Position numbers and translations under genes: made by a program. Under the pieces are notes generated by a model, which was given only the letters and a program-made list of their open reading frames with translations, had not been told where the DNA came from and ran no database searches. 64,000 nt of DNA from Gammaproteobacteria bacterium (lineage in GTDB: Bacteria > Pseudomonadota > Gammaproteobacteria > Competibacterales > Competibacteraceae): assembly GCA_020846135.1 (NCBI GenBank), contig JADLEK010000030.1:1-64000 (forward strand), given 5' to 3'. This document shows, piece by piece, positions 8,756 through 18,700 of this stretch (position 1 is its first letter; each line of letters opens with the position of its first letter).

Positions 8756-10545
8756 TGGAAAACCAACGCTTGTTGTTGTTCGCTGCTCTGGTGTTTGTGC
8801 TGTTTCTGCTCTGGCAGAACTGGCTGGAGTTTCAGGCCAAGAAACATCCGCCGCTGGCCCCGCCGGTAGCGACGGCCCCGGTCGGGGCCGTCCCCGGCCA
8901 GCCGGCGGTGATTCCGGGTCAGGATGTGCCGACTGTTGCGCCGACGGCGAGCGCCGGTCCGCAAGCCCTGGGCGGCGGTCAACGGGTGCGAGTGGTCACT
9001 GACCTGTTCGAGGCCGAGATTGACACGGTTGGCGGCGATCTGCGCCAGGTAGGTCTGCGGACTTATCCCGACTCGATCCAGCATCGGGATCAGCCGTTCC
9101 AGTTGCTGCGGGATAGCGGCCCGGAGATTTTTATTGCCCAGTCCGGGCTGCTGGAGCGGAATAAGGGGCCGGCGCCTACTCATTACGCGCAGTTCACGGC
9201 GGCACAGAGCGAGTACCGGCTAGCTGATGGGCAGGACACGCTGGAGGTGCGGCTGAACTGGGCCGATCCGTCCGGGGTGAAGGTCAGCAAGATTTACACT
9301 TTCCGGCGCGGCAGCTTTCTGGTGGAGCTGAACCAGCGGGTGGAGAACGGCAGCGCCGGTGACTGGCAGGGCAGCCAGTACCGGCAATTCCAGCGCTCCC
9401 CGCCCAAGACCAGCAACAGCTATTTTGGCGGCGGGGTCGTGACCTATACCGGCGGGGTGATTTCCACGCCGGAGCAGCGCTACGAGAAAATCTCCTTCGA
9501 CAACATCGCCAAGAAGGAACTGGATCAGACGGTCAAGGGCGGCTGGATCGCCATGATTCAGCACTACTTTCTCGGCGCGTGGATTCCGGGGGCGGGTGAA
9601 ACCGACCAGTTTTACACCCGGGTCGTGGGCGGCAACCGCTATGTGCTGGGCATGACTGGCGCGGAGCAAACCGTGCCAGCGGGCGCGACCGGCGATTTCC
9701 GCACCGGCTTGTATGTTGGGCCGAAGCTGGCGGATGTGCTGGATAGTGTTGCACCTAATCTGCACCTGACCGTGGATTACGGCGTATTGACCATCATTGC
9801 CGAGCCGCTGTTCTGGTTGCTGAAAGCGATTCACGCCATTGTCGGGAACTGGGGCTGGGCGATTATCTTTCTGACCATTCTGATTAAGCTGGCTTTCTAC
9901 AAGCTGTCGGAAACTAGTTACCGGTCGATGGCGAATATGCGCCGGCTGGCCCCGGAACTGGCCCGGCTGAAGGAGATGTACGGCGACGACAAGCAGAAAA
10001 TGAATGAAGCGATGATGGGCCTGTACAAGAAGGAAAAGGTCAATCCGCTCGGGGGCTGTCTGCCGATTCTGGTGCAGATTCCGGTGTTCATTGCGCTGTA
10101 CTGGGTGCTGGTGGAGAGTGTGCAGTTGCGGCAAGCGCCATTTATGCTGTGGATTCAGGATATGGCGATTCCCGATCCGTATTATGTGTTGCCGCTGATT
10201 ATGGGGGTGACCATGTTTGTTCAGCAGAAGCTGAGTCCCGCACCGCCTGATCCGATTCAGGCCAAGGTGATGATGGCGCTGCCGATTGTGTTCACGTTCA
10301 TGTTCCTGTGGTTCCCGGCGGGACTGGTGCTGTACTGGGTGGTGAATAACATGCTGTCGATTGGTCAGCAGTGGGTCATTACCAAGCGGGTTGAATCGGG
10401 CGCTGATGCGGCGGCAGTGGCCAAGACCAAGGAAGAACCGGGCTGGTTCGGTAAACTGCTGGATCCGTATCGCCAGAAACTGGCGGCGACGATCAAGAAA
10501 GCGTTGTCTCCAAAAAAGCCGGATCTTAACAAGCGCCGGAAGTGA
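8755..10545 (+). CDS. yidC: Membrane protein insertase YidC
   Basis: A 596-residue protein beginning [20 protein letters not shown], the first membrane segment of the long Gram-negative YidC. A Pro/Ala-rich linker and a periplasmic beta domain follow (about residues 60-340). The insertase core contains NWGWAIIFLTILIKLAFY (about 365-382), a cytoplasmic segment with LARLKEMYGDDKQKMNEAMM, and later membrane helices including GGCLPILVQIPVFIALYWVL. The C-terminus is Lys/Arg-rich, as expected for ribosome contact. It inserts and folds inner-membrane proteins with or without SecYEG. Confidence 0.97.
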   Translation: MENQRLLLFAALVFVLFLLWQNWLEFQAKKHPPLAPPVATAPVGAVPGQPAVIPGQDVPTVAPTASAGPQALGGGQRVRVVTDLFEAEIDTVGGDLRQVGLRTYPDSIQHRDQPFQLLRDSGPEIFIAQSGLLERNKGPAPTHYAQFTAAQSEYRLADGQDTLEVRLNWADPSGVKVSKIYTFRRGSFLVELNQRVENGSAGDWQGSQYRQFQRSPPKTSNSYFGGGVVTYTGGVISTPEQRYEKISFDNIAKKELDQTVKGGWIAMIQHYFLGAWIPGAGETDQFYTRVVGGNRYVLGMTGAEQTVPAGATGDFRTGLYVGPKLADVLDSVAPNLHLTVDYGVLTIIAEPLFWLLKAIHAIVGNWGWAIIFLTILIKLAFYKLSETSYRSMANMRRLAPELARLKEMYGDDKQKMNEAMMGLYKKEKVNPLGGCLPILVQIPVFIALYWVLVESVQLRQAPFMLWIQDMAIPDPYYVLPLIMGVTMFVQQKLSPAPPDPIQAKVMMALPIVFTFMFLWFPAGLVLYWVVNNMLSIGQQWVITKRVESGADAAAVAKTKEEPGWFGKLLDPYRQKLAATIKKALSPKKPDLNKRRK

Positions 10546-10555
10546 TCGGCTGTTA

Positions 10556-10619
10556 GCCACGGAATAACCCGGAACCACACGGAAAGGGCTTTTTCAGTGT
10601 CTTCCGAGTTCTCCGTGGC
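10556..10619. repeat. Imperfect palindromic repeat overlapping the mnmE start (copy 1)
   Basis: Left arm GCCACGGAATAACCCGGAA and right arm ending TTCCGAGTTCTCCGTGGC form an imperfect inverted repeat of about 64 bp. A clear relative with better-matched arms lies at 47066-47130. Here the right arm contains the mnmE GTG start, so the repeat contributes the first eight or so codons. Confidence 0.75.
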
Positions 10620-11958
10620 CGATCACACCATTGCCGCTATTGCGACTCCACCCGGACGCGGTGGAGTCGGTATTATCCGAGTGTCCGGGCTACTCAGCGC
10701 CGCGATTGCCGAAGCGATTTGCGGCGCACTCCCTTCTCCCCGTCAAGCCGTATTCCGCCCATTCCGCGCCAGCGATGGCGAACTCCTTGATCAAGGCATT
10801 GCCTTGTATTTTACCGCGCCCCATTCTTTTACCGGTGAAGACGTGCTGGAGTTGCAGGGCCACGGCGGTCCGGTCGTGATGGATTTACTGCTGAAACGGG
10901 TTGTGGAACTGGGCGCTCGACTGGCCCGACCGGGTGAATTCTCCGAACGCGCCTTTCTCAATGACAAGCTGGATCTGGCGCAAGCGGAGGCGATTGCCGA
11001 TCTGATCGCCAGCACCACGGCGGAAGCCGCTCGCGCTGCGCTGCATTCCCTGCAAGGCGATTTTTCGCAGCGGATTCATGCGCTGGTTGAGGCGCTGATT
11101 GAACTTAGGCTGTATGTCGAGGCGGCGATTGATTTTCCGGAGGAGGAAATTGATTTTCTGGTCGATGGGGTGATTGCCGCCCGTTTGCAGGGGGTGCGAA
11201 ATCAACTGACTGCCTTGAAATCTGCGGCGGGACAAGGCCGGTTATTACGCGACGGGATGACGGTAGTGATTGCCGGGCGACCGAATGCAGGCAAATCCAG
11301 TTTGCTGAATCAACTGGCCGGGCGAGAGACAGCGATTGTCACCGAGATTGCCGGCACGACCCGCGATGTGTTGCGTGAACTGATCAGTATTGATGGAATG
11401 CCGCTGCATATCATTGATACGGCGGGCTTGCACGATAGCGCTGATTTAATCGAGCAGGAAGGGATGCGGCGGGCTTGGGCGGAGATTGGTAATGCTGACC
11501 GGATTCTGTTGCTGGTCGATGACCGGCAGGGGTTGACTGCCGAGGATCAGGCGTTGCGGGAGCGGTTGCCGGTTGCGACCGGGGTGACGGTGATTCATAA
11601 CAAGATTGATTTAACTGGGCGCGAACCCGGGGTGGAAGCTGTGGCTGGCGGTCATGCGCTGTGGCTGTCAGCAAAAACCGGTGCGGGGCTGGATTTATTG
11701 CGGGAGCATTTGAAAAGCTGCATGGGTTATCACAGTGGCGATGGGGGCGTTTTCATGGCCCGTCGCCGCCATTTGGAGGCTTTGAGTCGGGCGGATTCGG
11801 CATTGGCGGCAGCGGATGATCAGTTGGCGATCCGCGCTGGGGAATTGGCTGCTGAGGAGTTAAGGGAAGCACAGAATGCGCTGGCGGAAATTACCGGGGA
11901 ATTTGGCAGCGAGGATTTGCTGGAGCGGATTTTCAGCAGCTTTTGTATTGGAAAGTAA
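10597..11958 (+). CDS. mnmE: tRNA uridine-5-carboxymethylaminomethyl modification GTPase MnmE
   Basis: A 453-residue protein that, with MnmG, modifies the wobble uridine of certain tRNAs. The N-terminal tetrahydrofolate-binding domain has [22 protein letters not shown]-type residues (start through about 30). The embedded G domain shows G1 [12 protein letters not shown] near 227, G3 DTAG near 271 and NKID near 334. The C-terminus ends in the invariant FCIGK, with the Cys needed for modification. The start is GTG at 10597, preceded by GGAAAGG about ten bases upstream and inside a palindromic repeat. Confidence 0.96.
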   Translation: MSSEFSVADHTIAAIATPPGRGGVGIIRVSGLLSAAIAEAICGALPSPRQAVFRPFRASDGELLDQGIALYFTAPHSFTGEDVLELQGHGGPVVMDLLLKRVVELGARLARPGEFSERAFLNDKLDLAQAEAIADLIASTTAEAARAALHSLQGDFSQRIHALVEALIELRLYVEAAIDFPEEEIDFLVDGVIAARLQGVRNQLTALKSAAGQGRLLRDGMTVVIAGRPNAGKSSLLNQLAGRETAIVTEIAGTTRDVLRELISIDGMPLHIIDTAGLHDSADLIEQEGMRRAWAEIGNADRILLLVDDRQGLTAEDQALRERLPVATGVTVIHNKIDLTGREPGVEAVAGGHALWLSAKTGAGLDLLREHLKSCMGYHSGDGGVFMARRRHLEALSRADSALAAADDQLAIRAGELAAEELREAQNALAEITGEFGSEDLLERIFSSFCIGK

Positions 11959-12269
11959 TACCAGCCCTTTTAAGGTGATTTAAGCGCCTTCACGGTTACC
12001 ACCCTCGGGAGGACTCCTTTGAAAAGCTTAGCCGTGGACACATGACACCCCTTTCGCTCATTTTCAAAACCACTTCGGATTTCGTCAAGTCGCTATGGCT
12101 AGATCGAAATTGGTTTCAATTTGATCAATTTCCTTATCAGTCCGAATTTTGATGAAAGATAAATGGTTCTTCGAGGGTTCTTGTGGAGTCGAGTGCAGGC
12201 ATGTATCATTTAAGTGCATCGAATCTTCTTTGATCTGTTTTGTTGTTAAAGTCAAAGTGAAATGAGAGG

Positions 12270-12485
12270 GTGACTCCAATGACAGAATCAGAAGTTTTTG
12301 AGTCGATTTTAGGGATTAATGAAATCCAAATGGATCGAGTTGAATGGCAAGATCAAAGTCTTCATATTTACTGTAGTTCTATTTTGGTTCATCGCGGGTT
12401 GTTGTGGAATTTGCCCTGTAAAGCCGGTTTTACCCCATCAAGAGGGTTGAAATTTACACTTGGACATTGCCAATCAATAGGTTAG
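12270..12485 (+). pseudogene. Truncated ISL3-like transposase N-terminus
   Basis: A 71-residue frame starting at ATG 12279 or the upstream in-frame codon at 12270. The first 40 residues (SILGINEIQMDRVEW, then LHIYCSSI) resemble the N-terminal part that precedes the zinc finger in ISL3-family transposases. The expected Cys pairs and DDE domain are absent: after residue 45 the frame runs into the 125-bp repeat and stops. The family call rests on a short segment and is tentative. Confidence 0.45.
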
Positions 12486-12537
12486 CTAGATCGCCTCGCT
12501 GAGGTGGGACTGGTTCCACAACAAACCACGATGAACC
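12413..12537. repeat. 125-bp direct repeat, copy 2
   Basis: 124 of 125 bases match 1-125. This copy sits at the right end of the 12048-12559 element and stops five bases before its right inverted repeat. Confidence 0.85.
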
Positions 12538-12587
12538 TAAAAAAAATGAGCGAAAGGGGCGATAACGGGTTAATGCGGCTTTTTAAT

Positions 12588-12623
12588 ACCTGAGTAGTTA
12601 CGAAAATCGGTAACTACTCAGGT
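12588..12623. repeat. Perfect 14-bp stem hairpin
   Basis: ACCTGAGTAGTTAC at 12588-12601 and its exact inverse at 12610-12623 enclose an eight-base loop. The right arm is also the left end of the 12609-12811 element. This could be two abutting element ends or a strong hairpin in transcripts. Confidence 0.75.
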
Positions 12624-12811
12624 CTACCTCTTCAGAAAACGCTAAATAAAACAGAATGTTAAAATTTACGCTTGCACGGAATGATCTGATCGTGTTCAGC
12701 AACTATTTGATTTATAAGAGGCCGACCCTTTCAGGCAGGTCGCTTAAGCACCAAGAATTACCGGAACTTCTGTTGAATTTTCAGCTAGTTAAGACGACCT
12801 GAGTAGTTACC
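12609..12811. mobile_element. 203-bp MITE-like element with perfect 16-bp terminal inverted repeats
   Basis: GGTAACTACTCAGGTC at 12609-12624 is perfectly inverted at 12796-12811. The interior has no significant reading frame. AAAAT occurs at 12603-12607 and 12812-12816 and may be a target duplication, though the left copy is one base away from the end. The right end stops five bases before the start codon of the next gene. No family is recognised. Confidence 0.65.
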
Positions 12812-12816
12812 AAAAT

Positions 12817-13842
12817 ATGAAGAATATCCTGGTTATCACTCTCAGTAATATTGGCGATGTCATTATGACCACTCCGGTGATTATGGCGTTGGCGGCGCAA
12901 TTCCCCAACGCTAAAATAACTGTGCTGGTGGGGCCAAAAGCATCTGCGATTCTTGAGAAGAGTCCGCATATTCATCGGGTGATTCTTTATCATAAAAAAG
13001 CCGGTTTTATCGCCAAATGGCGACTCCTGATGGAATTGAAAAAAAACCGGCATGATTGCATTGTCGATTTGCGAAATACCCCCATTCCGGCGCTGCTTCC
13101 CGGCAAAAATCGTAGTCCGCTGATTCGCCGCTTTCGCAAAACCAATATGCGCGAACGCCATCAGGAAATTCTCGAAATGATGAGACTTGGCCTTAACAAA
13201 CCACCGCCTTTTCAGTTTTTTGCTGCCGACGATGAACGATCCGCGCTGGAAAAACTGCGAGCCAAGGACATTTCGGAAACCGCAGGCTGGATCGTCGTTG
13301 CTCCCGGCGCAGCCAGTGAAAAAAAACGCTGGCCGATCACGCATTTTCAGGAGGTGATCCAGCGACTGGCGGCGGAAACGGCAAAAAAGGTGATTCTGAT
13401 CGGCGCCGGCAATGAGCGTCCGATTGCTGAATCGGTCGCTCATGATATTGTGGATGCGGTCGTCTTTTGTGGCGAAACCACCCTGCCGGAAGCTGCGGCG
13501 CTATTAGCCCGATCTGCCCTGGTATTAGCCAATGACAGTGCGATCATGCACTTGGGATTTGAACTTGGCGTCCCGACCGTGGGGATTTTTGGACCGACGG
13601 ATCATGATAAATATGGCCATACCGGGGAAAATTTCCGCATTGCCCGGGCTGATGCCGATGCCTGTTCCTGCCATGATCTACAGCGTCCCTATGCTGAACG
13701 CGACTGCTTTCACGGACTGGGGCCAGCGGAGGTTCTGCGCTTGGCTGCGGAACTGCTTGGACTCCCGGCTTTCTCTGATAAAGACTGTTGCCTTTCGCCA
13801 CCGCTTTGCGATTCCAACCACGAACGGCCAGAACGAAAATAA
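12817..13842 (+). CDS. Glycosyltransferase family 9 (heptosyltransferase-like) protein
   Basis: A 341-residue GT-B enzyme. The N-terminus NILVITLSNIGDVIMTTPV is the typical GT9 first strand and loop; the C-terminal domain has VVAPGAASEKKRWPITHFQ (about 165-183), the nucleotide-sugar-binding region VILIGAGNE, and ANDSAIMHLGFELGVPTVGIFGPTD near 240-265. The family transfers ADP-heptose to lipopolysaccharide inner core or similar acceptors. The N-terminus is complete by comparison, yet no ribosome-binding site lies before ATG 12817 because an inverted-repeat element ends five bases upstream. Exact acceptor unknown. Confidence 0.85.
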   Translation: MKNILVITLSNIGDVIMTTPVIMALAAQFPNAKITVLVGPKASAILEKSPHIHRVILYHKKAGFIAKWRLLMELKKNRHDCIVDLRNTPIPALLPGKNRSPLIRRFRKTNMRERHQEILEMMRLGLNKPPPFQFFAADDERSALEKLRAKDISETAGWIVVAPGAASEKKRWPITHFQEVIQRLAAETAKKVILIGAGNERPIAESVAHDIVDAVVFCGETTLPEAAALLARSALVLANDSAIMHLGFELGVPTVGIFGPTDHDKYGHTGENFRIARADADACSCHDLQRPYAERDCFHGLGPAEVLRLAAELLGLPAFSDKDCCLSPPLCDSNHERPERK

Positions 13843-13869
13843 TAACGTGTGATATTCACAGACTGGGCC

Positions 13870-14238
13870 ATGATCCTGAACCTGCGCCGCCTGCTGATCC
13901 TGCTGCTAATCATTGCCCTGCCCTGGCCGGGGGCGGCGATGGCGCTGCTTCAGTCCGGTTCGGTGGCGACCCATAGCCAGCAGGCGGCGGAATCGCCACC
14001 GTGTCACGATCTTGTCAATCATTTCGCCGCCGCTGTGGAGTCGGAAACTGATCCGCTGCCGCATCCTCAATCCTGCGCCTCTACTCATCGTGGAAAATGC
14101 TGCGTCGGCTGTCAGGCGCATTCATTACCAACTGTTTTATCACACTTTTCCCCGCTATCAGGCTTTACGTCGTATCCCCCTCCCGTTGAACGCTGGTCCG
14201 GATTCATCCCCGATCTGCTGCATCGTCCCCCGCGCTGA
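13870..14238 (+). CDS. Small exported Cys/His-rich protein next to copper efflux genes
   Basis: A 122-residue protein from ATG 13870 (a GTG at 13849 is an in-frame alternative). It has a hydrophobic signal sequence (RRLLILLLIIALPWPGAAMA) followed by a mature part with CHDLVNH, CASTHRGKCCVGCQAH and Pro-rich segments. Clustered Cys and His and its position upstream of cusB suggest a periplasmic metal-binding role, similar in layout to the small proteins often found beside metal-efflux operons. I do not recognise a specific family. Confidence 0.55.
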   Translation: MILNLRRLLILLLIIALPWPGAAMALLQSGSVATHSQQAAESPPCHDLVNHFAAAVESETDPLPHPQSCASTHRGKCCVGCQAHSLPTVLSHFSPLSGFTSYPPPVERWSGFIPDLLHRPPR

Positions 14239-14355
14239 GTTCGCTGCGTAACCCTTGCGCTTCCACCCGTTGGGAGCGTTGTGCAGCGCCGCCCTGTCCG
14301 CCCTCAGGCGTGGATACGGCGTCCATCGAACTCGATACATCAAGGGGATATTCCC

Positions 14356-15726
14356 ATGCATACTCCGCAAAAACCGCGCCTTGCCGTGGCGCTGATTCTC
14401 GCCGGCGTCATCGCCGCTTTGCCGCCGGTCGCCATGACTGCTGAACAGGGCAGGATTCTTTATTACCGCAATCCAATGGGCTTGCCGGACGTTTCACCCA
14501 CTCCGAAACAGGATTCGATGGGAATGGATTACATCCCAGTTTATGAGGGTGAGGCGACCGGCGGCGATTCAATCAGCATCAGTCCGCAAAAGGTGCAAAA
14601 ACTGGGGGTGCGAACCGAGCCGGCGCAACGGCGCATCCTCAGCCGGCCAGTGCGCGCGGTCGGGATGATCGCCCCGGATGAGCGTCGGCTGTTCATCGTC
14701 GCGCCCCGTTTTGAAGGCTGGATCGAGCGGCTGCTGGTCAACACCACCGGCCAGACCGTCAAACGCGGCGAAACCCTGATGGCCGTATACAGCCCGGCCC
14801 TGATTACCGCCCAGCGCGAATATCTGCTGGCCGGTCAGGATTTGCGTTCTCCCGATCCCAATCTGCCGGCACCCTTGGCGCAAAGACGGGAGAGCGACCG
14901 CGAGCGGGTGAGCCAGTTGACCGAAACGGCCTTGCAACGATTACGCAACTGGGAAATCTCCGAAGATCAGATCGAGCGACTGCGTAGAGAAGGCAAGCCA
15001 CAAGAGAATCTGCTGCTGAAATCGCCGGCAGATGGGGTAGTCCTGGAAAAAACCGCGATTCAGGGGATGCAATTCGTGGCTGGTGCGGCCCTGTACCGGA
15101 TCGCCGACTTGTCGATGCTGTGGCTGATCGTGGATGTGTTTGAACAGGATTTGAATCTGGTGCGGCCCGGTCAGGATGCGCATATCACGGTCAACGCTTT
15201 TCCGGGCGAGGAGTTTCATGGCCGGGTTGCGTTCATTTACCCGACCCTGAATGCCCAGACCCGCACCGCGCAGGTGCGGATCGAGTTGCCGAATCCGCAA
15301 GGCCGGTTGCGTCCGGCGATGTACGCCAGCGTCCACCTGGCGGCGGGTTCCGGCAATCAGCCGGTATTGACCGTTCCAGCCTCGGCGGTGCTGCACAGCG
15401 GCATCCGGCAGGCGGTGCTGGTGGAACTGGGCGAGGGTCGTTATCAGCCGCGTGAAGTGCGGCTTGGGCTGCGCGGCGATGACCATGTGCAGGTGCTGGA
15501 GGGACTTAGCGATGGTGAACGGGTGGTGACCTCGGCCAATTTCCTGATTGATGCGGAAAGTAATTTGCGGGCGGCGTTGAGCAGTTTTGGCGAATCGGGT
15601 GCGGAAAAGACGCCCTCACCCCCGGCCCCTCTCCTGCCAGCGGGCGAGGGGAGCATGATCCCAACTCCTCTCCCATCAGCGGGCGAGGGGAGCATGGCGC
15701 CAGCTCACCAACACGAGGGCCACTGA
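14356..15726 (+). CDS. cusB: Cu/Ag efflux RND periplasmic adaptor (CusB-like)
   Basis: A 456-residue membrane-fusion protein. After the signal sequence (VALILAGVIAALPPVAMTA) comes a heavy-metal-binding segment, ILYYRNPMGLPDVSP followed by QDSMGMDYIPVYEGE (about residues 34-62), then barrel-sandwich and helical-hairpin regions (APRFEGWIERLLVNTTGQTV, SPALITAQREYLL), and a C-terminal membrane-proximal domain. It bridges the inner-membrane pump and an outer-membrane channel. The start at 14356 follows AAGGGGATATTCCC. The tail from about residue 419 is unusual: two copies of a GC-rich repeat add PAPLLPAGEGSM and PTPLPSAGEGSM, and the protein ends HQHEGH. No outer-membrane factor gene is nearby. 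Confidence 0.92.
   Translation: MHTPQKPRLAVALILAGVIAALPPVAMTAEQGRILYYRNPMGLPDVSPTPKQDSMGMDYIPVYEGEATGGDSISISPQKVQKLGVRTEPAQRRILSRPVRAVGMIAPDERRLFIVAPRFEGWIERLLVNTTGQTVKRGETLMAVYSPALITAQREYLLAGQDLRSPDPNLPAPLAQRRESDRERVSQLTETALQRLRNWEISEDQIERLRREGKPQENLLLKSPADGVVLEKTAIQGMQFVAGAALYRIADLSMLWLIVDVFEQDLNLVRPGQDAHITVNAFPGEEFHGRVAFIYPTLNAQTRTAQVRIELPNPQGRLRPAMYASVHLAAGSGNQPVLTVPASAVLHSGIRQAVLVELGEGRYQPREVRLGLRGDDHVQVLEGLSDGERVVTSANFLIDAESNLRAALSSFGESGAEKTPSPPAPLLPAGEGSMIPTPLPSAGEGSMAPAHQHEGH
15626..15696. repeat. Two-unit GC-rich repeat inside the cusB coding region
   Basis: Units of about 32 bases (15626-15657 and about 15664-15696) share AGCGGGCGAGGGGAGCATG and a C/T-rich first half. Each is a small inverted repeat of the CCCCTC...GAGGGG type often seen between genes. 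Here they lie within a reading frame and remain in frame. Confidence 0.75.
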
Positions 15727-15727
15727 C

Positions 15728-18700
15728 ATGCTCGGACGAATCATTGAGGCTTCGGCCCGCAACCTGTTTCTGGTGTTGTTGCTGACGGCGCTGGTCATCG
15801 CCGGCGGGGTTTACGCGGTGCTGCATACGCCGCTCGACGCTCTGCCCGATCTGTCGGACACCCAAGTCATCATTTACACCGATTATCCCGGCCAGGCTCC
15901 ACAAGTGGTTGAGGATCAAATCACTTATCCCCTCAGCGCGGCGATGCTCGGCGTGCCCAAATCCAAAGTCGTGCGCGGCTTTTCCTTCTTCGGCGCGTCC
16001 TTTGTTTATGTGATTTTCGAGGACGGCACGGATTTGTATTGGGCGCGGTCGCGGGTGCTGGAATATCTCACTACGCTCGCCGGTCGTTTGCCGAATAATG
16101 TCACGCCCAGTCTGGGGCCGGATGCCACCGGGGTCGGCTGGGTTTACCAGTACGTCGTGCTGGGTGCGCAACGGACGCTAGCGGAACTGCGGACCTTGCA
16201 GGACTGGTTCATTCGCTACCAGTTGACCAAGGCGCAGGGTGTCGCCGAAGTGGCGAGCGTCGGTGGCTTTGTCCAGCAATATCAAGTCGTGGTCGATCCG
16301 CGCCAGTTGCAGGCCTATGGGATTCCGTTGCAACGGGTCAGCGAAGTGATCCGCAGCAGCAACCGCGATGTCGGCGGGCGGGTGGTGGAGCTGGCCGAAA
16401 CCGAATACATGGTGCGCGGCAAGGGTTATCTGCGCGGGGTTGCTGATTTGGAGCAACTGGTGCTGAAAGCCGAAGGCGGCGTCCCGGTGCTGTTGCGCGA
16501 TGTGGCGCGGGTCGAATTGGGGCCGGACGAACGGCGCGGGATCGCTGAGTTGAACGGCGAAGGCGAAGCGGTCAGCGGGATTGCGGTCGCCCGGTTCGGC
16601 GCGAATACCCTAGACGTGATCCACAACGTCAAGGCCAAAATCGCCGAAATCGCCGGCGGGCTGCCGGCCGGCGTGACCATCGAGGCCGTGTATGACCGCT
16701 CCGACCTGATTCATCGGGCGATTGAGACCCTGAAAAACACCCTGATCGAGGAAAGCCTGATCGTCGGGCTGGTCTGCATCGTGTTCCTGTTCCATGTCCG
16801 CAGCGCCCTAGTGGCGATTCTAATGTTGCCGGTCGGGATTCTGATCGCCTTCATCGTGATGCGCGGACTCGATTTAAACTCCAACATCATGAGCCTGGGC
16901 GGGATCGCCATTGCGATTGGCGCGATGGTGGATGCGGCCATCGTGATGATCGAAAACGCCCACAAGCACCTGGAACGGGCTGCGCCCGACGCTTCGCGAG
17001 TGCAGATCATGATCGATGCCGCGAAGGAAGTCGGCCCGGCGCTGTTTTTCAGCCTGCTGATTATTACCGTGTCGTTCCTGCCGGTGTTTGCGCTGGAGGC
17101 GCAGGAAGGGCGGCTGTTCAAACCGCTGGCCTACACCAAGACCTTTGCCATGGCCGGCGCGGCCTTGCTCTCGATCACGCTGGTGCCGGCGCTGATGGTG
17201 CTGTTCATTCGCGGGCGGATTATCCCGGAGCAGCGCAATCCGCTGAACCGGCTGCTGATCTGGCTGTATCGCCCACTGATTGCCGGGGTGATGCGCTGGA
17301 AAAAGCTGACGATCCTGCTGGCGCTGGCGGTGCTGGCCGCCTCGTATGTCCCGGCCAGCCGGCTGGGCAGCGAGTTCATGCCGACCCTGAATGAGGGAAC
17401 CTTGCTGTATATGCCGACCACTTTGCCCGGCCTGTCCGTCACCAAAGCGGCGGAAATCATGCAGACTCAGAACCGGATTATTAAAACCTTCCCGGAAGTC
17501 GCCTCGGTGCTGGGTAAAGCCGGGCGGGCGGCGACCGCGACCGATCCGGCCCCGCTGGAGATGTTTGAAACCGTGATCAATCTCAAGCCGGAAGATCAAT
17601 GGCGGCCCGGCCTGACCATTGACGGCCTGATTGCCGAACTGGATCAGGCGCTGCAAATCCCCGGCGTCAGCAACGCCTGGACCCTGCCGATCAAGGCCCG
17701 GATTGACATGCTCTCGACCGGGATTCGCACCCCGATTGGCGTCAAGGTGTTTGGCAATGATCTGGTGGAGCTGGAGCGGCTGGCCAAGGCGATTGAAGCC
17801 GTGATCAAGACCGTGCCGGGCACGACCAGCGCCTATGCCGAGCGGATCACCGGCGGCTATTACCTGAACATCGATCCGGATCGGGCGGCGCTGGCCCGTT
17901 ATGGCCTCGGTATCGGCGAAATGCAGGACGTGATCGCGACCGCGCTCGGCGGGGAAATGGTGACGACCACGGTGGAAGGGCGGGAGCGATTCGGGGTGAA
18001 TGTTCGCTATCCGCGTGACTTTCGCGCCGACCCGCAAACCATTGCCGAGGTGCTGATTCCGGTTCCCGGCGGAGCGATGATTCCGTTGGGGCAGGTGGCC
18101 AGCATCAGTTTTGGCAAGGGTGCGCCCAGTATCCGCACCGAAAACGCCCTGCTGGCGGCCTATATCTATGTCGATCTTCGCGGGCGCGACATTGGCGGTT
18201 ATGTCGCCGACGCCCAGCGCGCGGTGCGCGAGCAGGTGCAGTTCAAACCCGGCTACTACATCGCCTGGAGCGGGCAATTCGAGTACATGGAACGGGCCAA
18301 GGCGCGGCTGTTGATCGTGGTGCCGTTCACCCTGTTGATCATCTTCATCCTGCTCTATCTCAACTTCCGCCGCCTGACCGAAACCCTGATTGTGATGTTG
18401 TCGTTGCCGTTTGCGCTGGTCGGCGGGGTCTGGCTGATGGCCTGGCTCGGCTACAACCTGAGCGTGGCGGTCGCAGTCGGCTTCATCGCCCTGGCCGGGG
18501 TCGCGACGGAAACCGGGGTGATCATGCTGATTTACCTGGATCACGCCTTGGCGACTTTACGCCAGCAGCGGGCGGCGGCCGGTCAGCCGTTGACGGTCAG
18601 CGATATTTACGCGGCGGTGATGGAAGGCGCGGTGGAACGGGTGCGGCCCAAGATGATGACGGTGGTGGCGATCATGGCCGGGTTACTGCCGATTCTGTGG

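Larger units (their letters stand above)
12048..12559. mobile_element. 512-bp insertion-sequence remnant or MITE-like element with 17-bp inverted ends
   Basis: The end CCCCTTTCGCTCATTTT at 12048-12064 is repeated in perfect inverse at 12543-12559. Inside lie a short reading frame resembling the start of an ISL3-type transposase and the 125-bp sequence also found at 1-125. At about 0.5 kb it is too short for a functional element. The remaining mnmE to glycosyltransferase spacer (11959-12047 and 12560-12587) shows nothing else recognisable. Confidence 0.7.

Noticed and set aside
12085-12279. 64-codon minus-strand frame inside the 512-bp element
   Set aside because: No ribosome-binding site or recognisable domain; overlaps the transposase-like remnant.
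16874-18544. 556-codon antisense frame over cusA
   Set aside because: A GC-rich shadow of the cusA frame with His/Gln/Arg-biased composition and no domain.
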